DNA of 64,000 nt from Lamellibrachia satsuma (GCA_033239005.1 BSQZ01000002.1:3667501-3731500), one strand, 5' to 3'; counted from the stretch's first letter, positions 34,991 through 47,045 are shown. Program-made: numbers and translations. The notes: generated from the sequence alone by a model not told the origin.

Positions 34991-36389
34991 CTCTCTTTCT
35001 CTAAGTGTACTTTCTAGTTTTACATATAAATTATAGATTTGTGGGAATAATCGTTAATACTAGTATGAAAGGCCGTACATGTAAATAACCACGGCCACCC
35101 CTCTCCCCCCAAGGCAGATGAAAATGTAACTTGGGGTCCATGATTGAAATGACTGGTTAAATGAATGAGATCAAAACATGTTCTTGTACACAAGTTCAAT
35201 AAAACAAAGTTAAACAAACATATTTGCTATGTGTGATTTTTTCCATTTTTCACATTCCATGTGACTTTATTTCCTACGAAAAATTTGCTTTAAAAAAATT
35301 CCCGGGACTTTATTTCCAGTCACCTTACTGATCAACATGTTCACTATTTGGCTGATATTTCTTGAAAGTTTTGAAAGCTCAGTAGAGCCAGAAACCTGGG
35401 GTGAACAGCTGCTGCCATCTGTAGGGCACAAAATAAAACACTTTGCAGAAGTTGGCTTTGTGCACTTGACATGCAGTAACAACCAAAGAATAGATTCTGA
35501 GTTATGTGATGTAATTATCCTGCATACTTTCTTACGTTTATGTGTTCATCCAAATCCCAAAGATTTTCGTTTCCCTATAACTGTTTTTAATCAAAACAAA
35601 CAAAACAGTAAGTAATTTTGTGATTTTAAATTATTTTTAATGTGATTTTGTCCAGATACCGTTTTATCAAAACAATTTTCTTTACTAGTTTATTGAAGCC
35701 ATATCTGCAAAAATGAAATGATTTGGCCAGAACAGTAAACATGTTTCTTTTGCCTGTCATTTTTCTACCTCAGCAGACACTGAATTATGTCAGACACTAC
35801 CTTTCTGAGAAAGTGTGGACCTGTCAATCACTAATTGTAATTGCAGTGACTCTTATGCAAGGCTCAAGATTGACACCTCTCCTAAAATGTAAATTCTTTC
35901 TGAGCTATTAAATTCATTAGCCATTGGGGTAATAGCTCTGTGCAGAGTGGCAAGACAGCCACCCTGTCTGTGTGGTGGCTTCCTACATGAAGACAATGCT
36001 ATGATCTAATGAGCTGCCTTCACTGACTGGTGCCAGTGTCAGCAGAAGAACAGAGGGACAAAGCCAGCCACCTCACTGTACCTGGTCTGTCTTTACTGAG
36101 ATAACAGAGCCAGTAGTACAAGTGTTAAAATTGATCATCAAAGATAGACCCCAGTTAAATGGTTCACACTGTTGTCTTGGGTCCTGCTGTCTCTGCCTAT
36201 TTAGGAACATTTAATTCCAATTATCCAGTCTTCACCAACCAGATTGTGCAGGATGTTTTCACAATTAACTTGATTATTCAAAAGCATCCTGTGTCTTCCC
36301 AATTGGATTACAGTTTGCCGAAGAAGCCTCCACCTCATACCCCTACAAACACCCTCAGCCCACTTATTCTGAAGCTTTTCAGCTAAGCA
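34991..36389. other. No gene seen; CpG-poor, intron-like
   Basis: Short frames only. TTTTGTCCAGATACC near 35648 may be another scrap of the GGGGG/TTTTGTCC family. Confidence 0.35.
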
Positions 36390-36525
36390 ATTCATCCAGT
36401 TCATCTTCCTGCCCCTTACCAGAGCCAACCTGCTGTCTGATGCAGCTACAGCACCAAATTTGGAGACATTCAGACAGGATATCCAGCTTGCTTCCAGTAT
36501 TACTAATGCATATTGCATCTTTCAT
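36390..36525 (+). pseudogene. Possible LINE RT C-terminal relic
   Basis: One plus-strand frame reads FIQFIFLPLTRANLLSDAAT then APNLETFRQDIQ, similar in order to the end of many LINE reverse transcriptases (F.pRt...WN.LP..vv.Ap.l..Fk..l). The WN.LP core is degraded, so the call rests mainly on APNLETFRQDI. Confidence 0.25.
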
Positions 36526-38355
36526 GCTATCAACATTTTCTCTCCTTAAAATTGCATTACCATCATCTTTTCTCTTTCTGCCACACATTTTCTCACTTCC
36601 CTCTTATAACACATCACCGGGTTTATAACTATACCTTGATGAGAGGGAGAACTGGTAATCAGAAGACGAAAGTCTAGGTGTTGAATTGGAGACTAAATGA
36701 TCATCTCCATTTATACAAAAATCTGATTTTATTACTGTCTTCTCTTTCTAGCCTATAAAGCATCGTTTCAATATTTACCAAGCAAACAAGACAAGTATTC
36801 CCAACCACACTTCATCATGGAGATCTTCATCATATGTATATTTCCTCCGACCAACCCTAAACATTAAATATTTCTTTGCAATGTCCACTAAGTTTAAACG
36901 TAAACATTTAATATTTCAGTTTCTTACCCTTAACTGTGACCGTAACTGTGTCCTTTCTTTTAAATGCTTCCGCCGTTCTAAAAATTTAAGCCAATTCCAA
37001 GCTGTTATTCTGTTAAGATTTATTCACTGGGTTTATCACAAACAAGACTAGTATTACTTCACAATGGTAAATATGGAATGAAAATGGAACATTAAATTTG
37101 TGGTTGAAAGGCTTAGCAACCCAGGCCTGTGGCAACCTCCTCCATAAGTGTGAAGATTATTAATTGGAGAGAACTTGCAACATGGAAAACACCAACTAAA
37201 AATTACAAATCATCTGGGATGAAATAACTTAAAGTTAAATGCTATATTATTCATGAAACAACTACATTGTCACTAATTATTAAGCCACCACTGGATAGTG
37301 AAACAGTTTTTTCTTTCTTGATTCTGCTAATAATTTTGTACTTGTATGGTTGGGACAGGCTGTGTTGGGATGAATTACCAGTTAGGACACTTGCCTAGGG
37401 GGATTCCAATGGATAGTAATAGGGTAGAGTCCCTTCTCCATTCTTACATCACCCTGCATCACCTAATCTCAGGGGTTGGCTTTCTTTTACTTTCTTAGCC
37501 ATTGTGCTTAGGCCTGCCCTGTAGTAGAGAGCAGTGACACAACACCTGATAATGTACCTTTGATGCTGTCTTCTAGAACATCTTTCCACTGTCAAACACC
37601 ACTTGCATAACCTCTTCTTTGGCCAGTCTCATTATGGCGGGCAGCTTGTGTGAAATACATAACACCAAAGTTTGTGTGGAACCAAATTGCATCAAGATAT
37701 AATGCAAATTATAAGAACAAATATGCTATGGTGATACATTTGATTGTTCCTGGTTATTTTTCATGTATGTTTCATCTGCATGTATTTTGGTTATTTCCCT
37801 CCACACCCCGAGAGTGAAGTAGACTCATCCACATGGGTGGTAAGCTTGAGTAATGGTGCCAGTCAGCTGAAGGTGTTACAGACTAGCCAATTCTCTCTTG
37901 CTGGCAGCCTCTAGTACAGTTATTAACTGTGGAACCTAATCTTGCACAACAGAGAGTGAGATAACCACCTTGTCAGCACTCTTAGGGAGAGTGGAGCCAC
38001 AGGGAAACCCTATAATTATTACTTTACTGGTATAACCTTGACCTGCCAAAGAACAGTGCAGTGTTTCAGCTCCTTCAAAGTGGCCAAACAAAATGTCAGA
38101 TTTGATGAGAACAAGTGAAATAATTCATATATTGGAAGGTTTGACAGAAGTTCACAGAAAGATGTTCAAAATATTGCACGGTGTTATATTTGTTTAAATG
38201 TTATAATAGTACACTTTACTTTACTACCATCTGACATTGCCTCTTTTCTATGTAAGAAGTATTTAGTAGGAATAGGTATTCAGTTATTCACAAGCCTGTG
38301 AATTGTGCAGAACCTAAATTTTCTGGTGTGTCTGTATCTATGTCTTTCTGTATAG
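36526..38355. other. No gene seen; CpG-poor, intron-like
   Basis: AT-rich, few CpG, no supported feature on either strand. Confidence 0.4.
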
Positions 38356-38552
38356 CATTCGGTGAAGACCCAACGGTTATTATGCCAATATGGGGACAAA
38401 TGCCAAAGCACTGCAGAAAATTTAGATCTGCCTGCCCAATGCAGTTGTCAAAGTGTCCACGATGGCTGCAGATGAATCCTTGCTGCAATTCCTGCAGACA
38501 CAGTACAACAGCAGTTCCAGCAGTCCATTCCTGCTCTGCACAGTTCTGTTGA
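38356..38552 (+). CDS. Candidate terminal exon with PLAC-like cysteine module
   Basis: A pyrimidine-rich acceptor (TCTGTATCTATGTCTTTCTGTATAG) precedes 38356. The frame then runs 65 codons to TGA at 38550-38552. It reads FGEDPTVIMPIWGQMPK, then HCRKFRSACPMQLSKCPRW and LQMNPCCNSCR, then a short Thr/Ala/Cys tail. The cysteine spacing C-x6-C-x6-C-x8-CC-x2-C is close to the PLAC domain (protease and lacunin; usual form about C-x7-C-x8-C-x8-CC-x2-C), which typically sits at the C-terminus of ADAMTS, ADAMTSL and papilin proteins, in agreement with the stop codon. The first two loops are one and two residues shorter than usual. An AATAAA lies near 38792. Alternatives are another small disulfide-rich secreted module, or chance. 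Confidence 0.35.
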
Positions 38553-39422
38553 AAAAGCTGTTAGATACGAATACATCAATATTTTTTTGCTCTGTATAAA
38601 GTAGCATTTAGCAGTAAAAAGAAGTAGGGATTTGCCTTCTCTCATTATTACTTAAGGGCATCATTAGGCTGCAACATCAACAGCCCAGGGCACAGTGGCT
38701 TGGATGTTGTCTTTTCACCCTACCCTTTGCTCCCTCTTCCTTGCCACTACCACTTTGATCACCCCCTCCCTTTAATCTCTGATGAGGGTGCAGAAATAAA
38801 GCAGTGACTGGGACAGGGCAGCTGGTGGGCAGGAACCTGGTGGAGGGTGGTGGGTTTAATGAGATTGCCCAATTAGATGTTTGCCCCTGGTGTGAAGCCC
38901 TGTGGTGGGGCCTGATACCATCTAAATAGGGTGTAGCACCCCTGATATCAGGGGGTGTTGCAGCATTGCTTTATTGCCCTTTTCTCTGCCCCTGTCATTG
39001 GAGTGTATAGAAAACCTCAGCTGCTCCCACTGTGGCTGCACTCTTGATGTCTACATACTAATTTGTCAGTTATGGGAGTCACTAGAGGTTTTTGAAATGT
39101 GCATATATGTTGTTGGTTTACCATTCCATTATAGGACTGGGCTTTTTGAAGGAAAAAAAGAAAAAAGTATTGGAAAAAAGTAAGGCATTTTACTAAGAAA
39201 AAAGCATGAACTTTATTAGATTTAAGCATTCTAAGAATGTATAATTTGTATTAACTTTCCTAAAAATTTATCAGTAGGTCTTATTACTTCATTCTTTGTA
39301 GCAATATTCTATCATTCTAAATAATGTTCCATCATTTCTCATCTTTGAATTTGTAGCAGTATACTGCTGTCCTACCTAGAAATGTATCATTATTTTTCAC
39401 CTTTGACACACTTTTGTTCCAT
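38553..39422. other. No gene seen
   Basis: Would be 3' untranslated or downstream sequence if the exon at 38356-38552 is real. Overlapping short frames at 38974-39229 carry no domain. Confidence 0.35.
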
Positions 39423-39615
39423 CCTTGTTGTTTCTGATGACTTCCATACTTGACTTCCATACTTGACTTCCATACTTCCATACTTGTGGAGGAGTAATTG
39501 TAATAATAATTCAGATAACCTGTTACTTTTGTTCCATTACTTTTGTTCCATTACTTTTGTTTGTTACTTTTGTTCCATTACTTTTGTCTGTTACTTTTCC
39601 TGTTACTTTCTTTCC
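39423..39615. repeat. Two short tandem repeats
   Basis: GACTTCCATACTT repeats four times at 39437-39486. Units of GTTACTTTTGTTCCATTACT follow from about 39521 to 39610. Confidence 0.85.
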
Positions 39616-39628
39616 TACATTCAAACGA

Positions 39629-39676
39629 AATTGTCCAAGCTTCAAAACAGTAGGTGGACCCCAGTTTTCTTGACTT
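39629..39676 (-). mobile_element. SINE head fragment
   Basis: AATTGTCCAAGCTTCAAAAC AG and then ACCCCAGTTTTCTTGACT match, on the minus strand, the tRNA-head/body junction of the SINE at 30505-30815 with a short internal deletion. Only about 48 bp are kept. Confidence 0.45.
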
Positions 39677-40490
39677 AATGACAACATTTGATCAGATTGC
39701 CATCTAAAGTAATCAGCTCCGGAAGACAGAGGACAGCTGAATCTTTGGCTTTTTAATCAAAATGTAGCCTGCTGTCATTATGAATTACCTGTCATTACGT
39801 ATTTGTTTGTAGCTTCTTAAGCATATTTCTTACAGTGTCTTATAGTTAGATGACAGCTACATCCATATGATCCATGATCACAAAAAGGTGTCCTAAATTA
39901 AGCATGTGACAGTGAGCTGTTATGACTGGAGCTGTCCCCTGGGATGGTGTTGTCACCCCTAGCACAACACACCTAACAAATCGGTGATTCAATACATCAA
40001 CTTCATACAATTATCTGAGTTGAATATACCATCTGAGTTCACTGCATTCCTGACTTCCATTCACAACCCGTTGACAGTAAAACTGTTCACACATTGTCAC
40101 CAGTGATGTGTTGTCCTTCTAAATTGTATCATTGTTAAGTCTCATTTGTTTACTATTGTCACTGGTAAAGTTGAGACTTCTCACTCATTAGAGCTGTGAC
40201 TGCCGTGTCTGTTGTCTGTCACCCGTTGTCCTCACTGTCTAGTCAGGGTCCTGGACTGTCAGTCTGTCTCCTGTCAACTTGTATTTATCAGTAGGAGCCC
40301 ATGTAAGTTTGTGAATAAATGCCAATGAAATGACCTTGTGTCACTGTGATTGTCTGCAGTATTTGTTTTATGCTTCCCTGAACTACAACCTTGCATTATT
40401 TCATGTAATTCATTAGATATTTTCAAGAATAGTCTCTTTCAACATCTAAGAACTTACATGCCGACAAATGCCAGGCAAGTCACCCATGCA
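39677..40490. other. No gene seen
   Basis: CpG-poor sequence with no supported feature. An AATAAA (about 40315) followed by GTGTCACTGTG is the only processing-like signal. Confidence 0.35.
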
Positions 40491-40504
40491 ATTGTGTCGG
40501 GGCA

Positions 40505-40550
40505 CAGTATATAATATTCATTGCTGCGATTCAGTTTTTTATCAGTTCAG
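40505..40550 (+). promoter_or_regulatory. Candidate TATA/initiator core promoter
   Basis: GTATATAATATT near 40509 is followed about 30 bp later by TTATCAGTTC, a TCAGT-type initiator, in a small CpG-rich island (40480-40640) within CpG-poor DNA. The TATA-to-initiator spacing is right for a pol II core promoter. It might belong to an LTR or a host gene; no coding sequence downstream confirms either. Confidence 0.25.
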
Positions 40551-42495
40551 CAACTGTTGCACCGACCAAATTATCACGTAACTCGAGTTTTGTTGAGTTG
40601 CGGACCAGCATTTGATGTGTTTTATGTCAAATAAACACACGATTCACAGCAAAAGTTTATCAATGTATACCTAGCATTAACTGTGTGGATGTGCTCAAGT
40701 TGAATGGGACTCCTAGTTGAGTACACAGGAACCTGAATACAAAGTAATTACACTTACTACTCCCTCAAGTTGTATAGTACTAACTACAGTACATGGGCAA
40801 AATCCACAGTAGACATAACCCCCGTGCACAAAACCCATAGCCAAAAGCATTATAAATTTTCTTAAATGACAGTTGAAAAAGAATTTGTTTTTACAGTTTT
40901 TCTGGTTAATTAAAAATAAAGATGCCTTGGTGCAACCTATTTACTCACATGTCAGATGTCACACACTCACATGTCACACACATCAGGTTATTAAGTGGTA
41001 TAGAAGTTTTTGTGATAATTTCTGTGAACCTTTCTTGTGATTTTCCCCACCGACGATGGCATTCCTGTTCAGATGACAGGGTAGTCGAATAACAGGGTAC
41101 CAAAAGTGACATATTACGACACTGATATACCCTAGGGTAACAGTGGGATGGGGCTTATTCCGAAGGAATGCACACATCCGGGGAAGCTTATGCTTTACCC
41201 CGCAGGTGGGGCACTGAGCAACATTGTTTCACCTGTGGTACTTAACGGACATGCAATCATTGCCTGGCACGTGTCATTGTCTCCCAGGCGTACAGTGCGT
41301 TCTGCAGCAACATGTGACTTCAGACTTCATCATGGGCACAACAATTATATTAAGCTTTCTGTCATTCCTGTCTCTGTCTATCTCTGTCATTCATTCCAAC
41401 AGAACGTAGTTTTAGTCTGGCCCTGGTGGGTAATAATGTCAGTATGCAGAGATTCGAACACCCAAATTTCACATAAACATCACAAAACACATACAGCTAT
41501 TCTGATACCAAGAACTGTGATGTCATGTTGTTACAACAATATTTGTAGGAACTCTACAAAATTTTGCAGAATGTACACGTTAGTGCATTCTTTCACTCTG
41601 TGCATCATGACGGGGACAGCCAGCGAAAAAAATTGAGAAATCGCTTCTGTGCCCAATAAATTCAATACATCGACTCATTAATTAAATTACCATTATTTCA
41701 GTTACATGCTGCTTTTTAATTACTATACATTAATATCTGAAATATGCACCAAAAAGACTTGTAAGACTTGGCACATTCTAGATAATTAACTATCTCCACA
41801 TTTAATTGAAACATTTGTAGTCAAGTTAATAGACTTCTCGTGAGGAAAATAACCGTAACATTTCCCTTTCACCAGCCTTCAGCTTTCTGAATAGAGTTCC
41901 CTAACTGGGAGCATCCAAGCACAAGACCTGTTCTTCTCCCATTCTCCCCTCCCAGTCACCTGTGCTGGCTGTCTGACCAACCCAGCCGTAACATTACTCA
42001 ACAGTTACTCAACTCTGCTCATTTAGATAGCTTCCCTTACATGGAATCCCCTAACTCCCAGCAGGGAAGGTGTCTCCTGCCAACAGCACCTCATCTCCCA
42101 GGCTTGTCACTAACTACCTGGAGGTGATAAGCCAGGTAAAATTCACTGGACCGGAACTGGCTTATGGTCCATCACACCAGCTCAGTGTTATGGAATTTTA
42201 ATTACATTTACCATGATCTGTTCTCAATTCAGCATTGTTATGCCACATTTACCCTTACGGATGTGCTGAACTATTTGTGGGAAACAATTATCTTCCTGAG
42301 CTAGATTGTTGACACAGAAAGTGATGGTGATTAGATAGGCGTAATGAACATAATATAGGTTGCCTTTGATGGTAACTGTCTAGCATTATTACAAGAGCAA
42401 AAATCGGTTTCCCAAAGATACATTGTAGATCTGTTATCTATTGTAAGTTTCAGAAGGAGAATGCCTAGTTTTTATATGATAATGGGATGTTATTT
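40551..42495. other. No gene recognised; CpG-richer patch at 41.04-41.34 kb
   Basis: The 162-codon plus frame at 41148-41636 has no recognisable domain. The patch at 41040-41340 has more CpG than its neighbours, compatible with an exon or a recent insertion. The rest is intron-like. Confidence 0.35.
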
Positions 42496-42520
42496 GAATT
42501 GAATTGAATTGAATTGAATT
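42496..42520 (-). repeat. (GAATT)5 LINE 3' tail
   Basis: Five exact GAATT units close the element. Such a 3' microsatellite is used by this LINE group to start reverse transcription at the target. Confidence 0.9.
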
Positions 42521-42826
42521 TTATTCAACATTTCAACAACAACATATAACTAAACATACAACACAGCGAATGCAGTATAGATTGATATGACAGCAGCATT
42601 AAGCTGCTATACCCTGTAAATACACACTGAAAACCTACATTGAAATGTTGAAGGGAAATGCAAGAAGTGTAATACTTATAAATAGCATTTCCCAATTCAT
42701 AATACAGACATGAATTTATAGATAATTTGACAGATGAAATAAATATCATTAATCTAAATAAATTTGACACACGATTAAGATTAGAAAGTAGTCACACACA
42801 AAAATGTTATGTAAAATAAAAGAAGA

Positions 42827-45800
42827 CTATAAATTGTATTTACTGACCAATATTGATCTGTACCTTTTCTTAAAGACAAAGACATTAGTGCAATGTTTAA
42901 TATTCTTACTTAAACAATTCCATATATTTACACCTTTCACACTGATACACATAGATTTCAATGTTGTTCTGCAATACTTAGTTTCAAAGTTATTTTCTTG
43001 GCGTGTATTGTGAGGATGAGTGGTATGTACCATTTTAAAACGACAAAGAAAATTATTTGGCATTAATTTGTTATATACTTTGAACATTATGACCATGGAT
43101 TTAAAATCAATCAGGTCAAAAATGGTAAGTGCATTAAATTTAGCAAAAGCTGGCTTAGAGTGAGCTCTGTATTCCAATTGACCACACATTCTGATTGCAC
43201 GTTTCTGTAATATATATAATGGCTGAATTCTATTTTTGTAAGTGTTCCCCCATATTTCACAACAGTAGCCGATATAAGGTAGTACAAGTGAACAATATAA
43301 AGTGTACATAGCATTCCCATTCAACAGCCATTTAACACGACGCATTACTGAAAGATTCTTTGCAATTTTAGTATGTATAGTATTCACATGTTGAGACCAT
43401 GTGAGTTTACAATCAATATATATACCAAGGAACTTAATACAATTTACTTGTCCAATTTCAATATTGTCTATAGAGATCTTATATTCACATGGGGCATTTG
43501 TTTGTCCAAAAACCATGAAATTTGTTTTTGATAAATTAAGTGAGAGCTTGTTTACTTTAAACCATGTATATAGTTTGTTCATTTCAGTTGACACATTTGT
43601 ACACATTTCCAACAAATCACTTCCTTCAACAAAAAAACTGGTGTCATCAGCAAACAGTACAGACTTTAAGCGTGAAGAAACATTACATAAGTCATTAACA
43701 TACATAATAAAAAGAGTTGGCCCTAGAATTGACCCTTGTGGTACACCACAAGTAACAGTAGAATAACTTGAATTCATACCATTGAAACATACCTACTGTT
43801 TCCTGTTACCTAAATAACTACTGAGCCATTGTTTGGCTACACCCCTAAGTCCATAATGGTCAAGTTTATCAACAAGAATTCTGTGATCCACAGTGTCGAA
43901 AGCTTTCTTTAAATCAATAAAAACACCAATGGTAAGCTTTCCCTTATCCATTGCATTTGTAATTTCCTCCACCAAGTCCATAATTGCCATGGAAGTGGAC
44001 ATATTTTTCCTAAAACCATACTGGCGGAAATACAATACTTGTTTTGCATTTATAAAATTCATTATCCTGCTGTTGAATATGTTTTCTAGAATCTTAGAAA
44101 ATTGAGGTAGTAGAGATATAGGCCTATAATTGGAGATATTTTGGTCGTCCCCTGATTTGAATAAAGGAATCACTCGGGCAATTTTCATATCATCTGGAAA
44201 CACACCTTGTTCTAATGAAGAGTTACATATATGCTTTAATGGAACTAATATAAAAGGAATAATTTTTTTACTAGATTCATATCAATGTCATCATAACCTT
44301 TAGATGCTTTACTCTTACATTTATGCACAATAGTTAATAATTCATCATCAGTGACTGGATTCAAAAATACTGTTTCTTCCACTCTGTCACCTAAGAAAGA
44401 CTTAAAATTTGAATTACATTTCGGTATATTTTTAGCTAATGTTGGCCCTATGTTAACAAAGAACTGGTTGAAATGTTCTGCAATATTCTTATTCCCTGAA
44501 ACAGTTGACCCATTGTTCTTAAATTCTGATGGATAAGATGAATTTTTTGTAGATTTTTTATTCAATAATTTGTTAATGATTTTCCATGTTTCCTTAATAT
44601 TATTTTTCCTTTTTCTAACAGGTTAGAGTAATACTCCTTCTCACATTGTCTCAAGATAGAAGTGAGTTTATTCTTATATGATTTATATCTAGCTTCAGCA
44701 ACCTCGCTTCTTGATTTGAGGAAACGTTTGTACAGTATATTCTTTTTCTTACATGCATTTTTTAATCCGGTAGTCATCCAAGGTTTATGTTGCCTTTTAT
44801 CCTTTCGAGAAAAAGTTCTAACAGGAAAACTAACCTCATAAATATTTTTGAACATTTCTATGAACTTCTTATAGCTTGAATTAACATCATCGTTGTTCAA
44901 TATTTCATCCCATTTCATAATTGCTAATGTATTGATAAACGCCTGTAATTGTTCTCCATCGATTGACCTTGTTCTAAATGACTGGTTTACAATTTGATGA
45001 AAGTTATCAACATAATCACAAATTTGGAAAATAGGTAAGTGGTCACTTAGATCATTTATAAGTAAGCCACTAACTGTGGACTTGTGGAGTTCAGTTGTAA
45101 ATATGTTATCTATAAGTGTTGCACTATGCTTTGTTATCCTTGTAGGCCTTGTTATTAAAGGGTGTAAACCATAACTATATAAGTGATCAATGAAATTGTT
45201 TGTAGCCGCATGGTTTTCATGTTGCAATAGGTCTACATTAAAATCTCCACACAAGTACACTGTTTTACCATTGCAGTTATTAAACATATGATCTATATGC
45301 TCATTTAATAATGTTAGATCAGTATTTGGTGCACGATAGACCGATGCAACTACTATGTTTTTGCCATTATTAGTAGTGATTTCTGCACAAATAATTTCTG
45401 CACAGTTTTCTATACACTTTGATATAGTAGTTAGGGGTTTGTGCTTTAGAGACTTATTTATATATAAAGCAACTCCACCTCCAATCCGTTGGTTTCTAGA
45501 AGTGTAAAAACAATTATAATTTTCTAACTGGAATTCATCATTTTCATTCATCCAGGTTTCAGAAATTGCAATGACATCAAACGTACAGTCTAATAAAGAA
45601 ATACATGCTTTTAGTTTGTTAAAGTTAGCAGACATACTTCTGACATTAAAGTGTATTATTGAGAAATTGGATATCCCTTGATTTTTCGGTACAATTTTGG
45701 TATTAAATTCATCCTCTGTAAAATAAACACTATCAGCATCAACTCTGTTATATAAATTGTTGTCTGGGTCTATATCATCATTAATACAATGCACATTTTT

Positions 45801-46100
45801 TTCTGAGTAAGTAAATGGTGCATAGTTAAGGTGTGAACATTGTTCATACAAGTCAATTATATCATCATCGACACCTGATAAATTAAAATTTAGTTCTTGA
45901 TCAGTTAAATCACTGAAGGGGAACATTTCGTTAATACAATTATTGCAGAACCAGTCTTCACAAGCACTAGAGAAAAAAGTAAACTGTTCATTTGTAAGGT
46001 TAGCACACTTACGATGTACCCAAAATTTACATTGGTCACAAAAAATGGCATTTGATTTTACATTTTTAATGCATATGCTACAAGGATATTTTGTAGCCAT
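42827..46100 (-). pseudogene. LINE ORF2: PHD finger, APE endonuclease, reverse transcriptase (disrupted)
   Basis: Starts at 46100 with MATKYPCSICIKNVKSNAIF. Residues about 7-56 form a PHD-type zinc finger (C-x2-C, C-x2-C, H-x2-C, C-x2-C). An APE endonuclease follows (about 143-360) with HFNVRS, ISETWM, RIGGGVALYI, ASVYRAP, GDFNVD, LIDNIF and SDHLPIF, so all catalytic residues appear present. The RT has IPLFKSGD, NYRPISLLP, QYGFRKNMST, DLKKAFDTVDH, GVPQGSILGPTLF and the catalytic FADDTSFF, then a KFLG thumb block and a GVNIWNCLSKNI C-terminus. Breaks: a 1-base loss in an A run near 44620, another in an A run near 44268, and an in-frame TAG near 43792. So ORF2 is inactive as read, unless the homopolymer changes are sequencing errors. 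Confidence 0.9.
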
Positions 46101-46150
46101 AATGAAATGTTAAGTGTTCACAAGTAGAGAAAAATGACCATGAAAGTTCG

Positions 46151-47032
46151 CTACAGGTAAAACCCGAGTCCCTTCACTTTCTCCTCGGTCCACCCGATGG
46201 TGAAAAGGTCATCTGGAGAGTCGATCTTGAAACGTTTCTCTTCATTGTTCGGCATTTTCTTCACACAGAACAGCTTGCAATCAAGTGAATATGCCCGGTC
46301 AATCTCGTCATCCTGCTTCAGTTCGTACAGTAGTTTCGCTCGCATTTTGGTGAGATCATCGGTCACGAAAACTCTCGGCCCGGAAACACTTCGAAGATTT
46401 GACTTCTTGTGCATGAAGTCTGTTTTAATCATTCTCCTCACGAATTTCGCAATGATCGGGCGTGGCTTGCCACTAGATCGGTTTCCGGGCAGCCGATGGG
46501 CGACACTGATGTCGTTCATGGTGATTGTCACGCCCGCCTTGCGAGCTAACTTCACCACTTTGTCAGCCGTATCCTCTTTATCGCTAGTCTCCGGCAGCCC
46601 GTGAATACGGATGTTCTCCTTTCTGGTATATTGTTCCAGCACATCGAGTTTGAAGTGCTGGAGCTGCGTCTGTTTCTTTATATTGTCCAGACATTCAGTA
46701 TCACATCGCGCGCCCGACATGGCGATTTCAGTCGCATTTACAACGGCCGTCACTAACAGTGGCTCGATAGCTGTGATTACCTGAGCGATAATCCGGCCAA
46801 TGTCGAACGCATGGCTATCACCATTCGTTTTCAATCTTGTGTCGTTCGTTGAGTCACCCACTTTCACGTTTTGGAGTGCTTCGCTCACGGCTTTCTCAAC
46901 CTGTGCTTGCACGGTCAGTTCATGATCATTCTTGTCATTCACTGCTAGTTTTTCGTATCGATTTGCAGATTTTTGTTTGTTTTTTCTCGACTCCGCTCGT
47001 GAAACACGTACTCCGACTCCGACTGTCGCCAT
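46151..47032 (-). CDS. LINE ORF1 protein (nucleic-acid chaperone type)
   Basis: An intact 293-residue frame starting with MATVGVGVRVSRAESRKNKQ and ending just before ORF2. The N-terminus is basic. Residues about 45-125 are mostly helical, and LDNIKKQTQLQHFKLDVLEQ (about 116-135) looks like coiled coil leading into YTRKENIRIHGLPE. YsRreNirI.G.P is the start of the RRM-like domain of transposase-22/L1-type ORF1 proteins, here roughly residues 136-215, and is followed by ISVAHRLPGN...RPIIAKFVRR, another typical block. The C-terminal ~60 residues are basic/acidic mixed. The family coats the element's RNA and aids strand transfer. It has no stop or frameshift, unlike its ORF2. The plus-strand frames here are shadows. 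Confidence 0.88.
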   Translation of the reverse strand: MATVGVGVRVSRAESRKNKQKSANRYEKLAVNDKNDHELTVQAQVEKAVSEALQNVKVGDSTNDTRLKTNGDSHAFDIGRIIAQVITAIEPLLVTAVVNATEIAMSGARCDTECLDNIKKQTQLQHFKLDVLEQYTRKENIRIHGLPETSDKEDTADKVVKLARKAGVTITMNDISVAHRLPGNRSSGKPRPIIAKFVRRMIKTDFMHKKSNLRSVSGPRVFVTDDLTKMRAKLLYELKQDDEIDRAYSLDCKLFCVKKMPNNEEKRFKIDSPDDLFTIGWTEEKVKGLGFYL

Positions 47033-47045
47033 CTTGAGCCAGCTT

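Larger units (their letters stand above)
42496..47045 (-). mobile_element. Nearly full-length CR1/Jockey-superfamily LINE
   Basis: Minus-strand element of about 4.5 kb: ORF1 (47032-46151), a 50-bp gap, ORF2 (46100-42827, disrupted), a ~300-bp 3' untranslated region, and a terminal microsatellite of five GAATT units (42496-42520 on plus). The lack of RNase H, the APE-type endonuclease and the pentanucleotide tail indicate the CR1/L2/Jockey group; I cannot fix the clade. The 5' boundary is set near the ORF1 start because no untranslated leader can be defined. The ORF1 part keeps many CpGs although the flanks have almost none, which argues for recent arrival. No clear target-site duplication was found. 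Confidence 0.92.

Noticed and set aside
38288..38645. Minus-strand frames of 61-66 codons over the PLAC-like exon
   Set aside because: The plus frame has a better acceptor and a domain-like cysteine spacing; the minus frames have no recognisable pattern.
40300..40650. LTR retrotransposon long terminal repeat
   Set aside because: TATA, initiator and AATAAA are present, but there is no second copy, no TG...CA boundary pair, no primer-binding site and no gag/pol nearby.
43401..44536. Plus-strand frames of 60-121 codons
   Set aside because: Antisense shadows of LINE ORF2.
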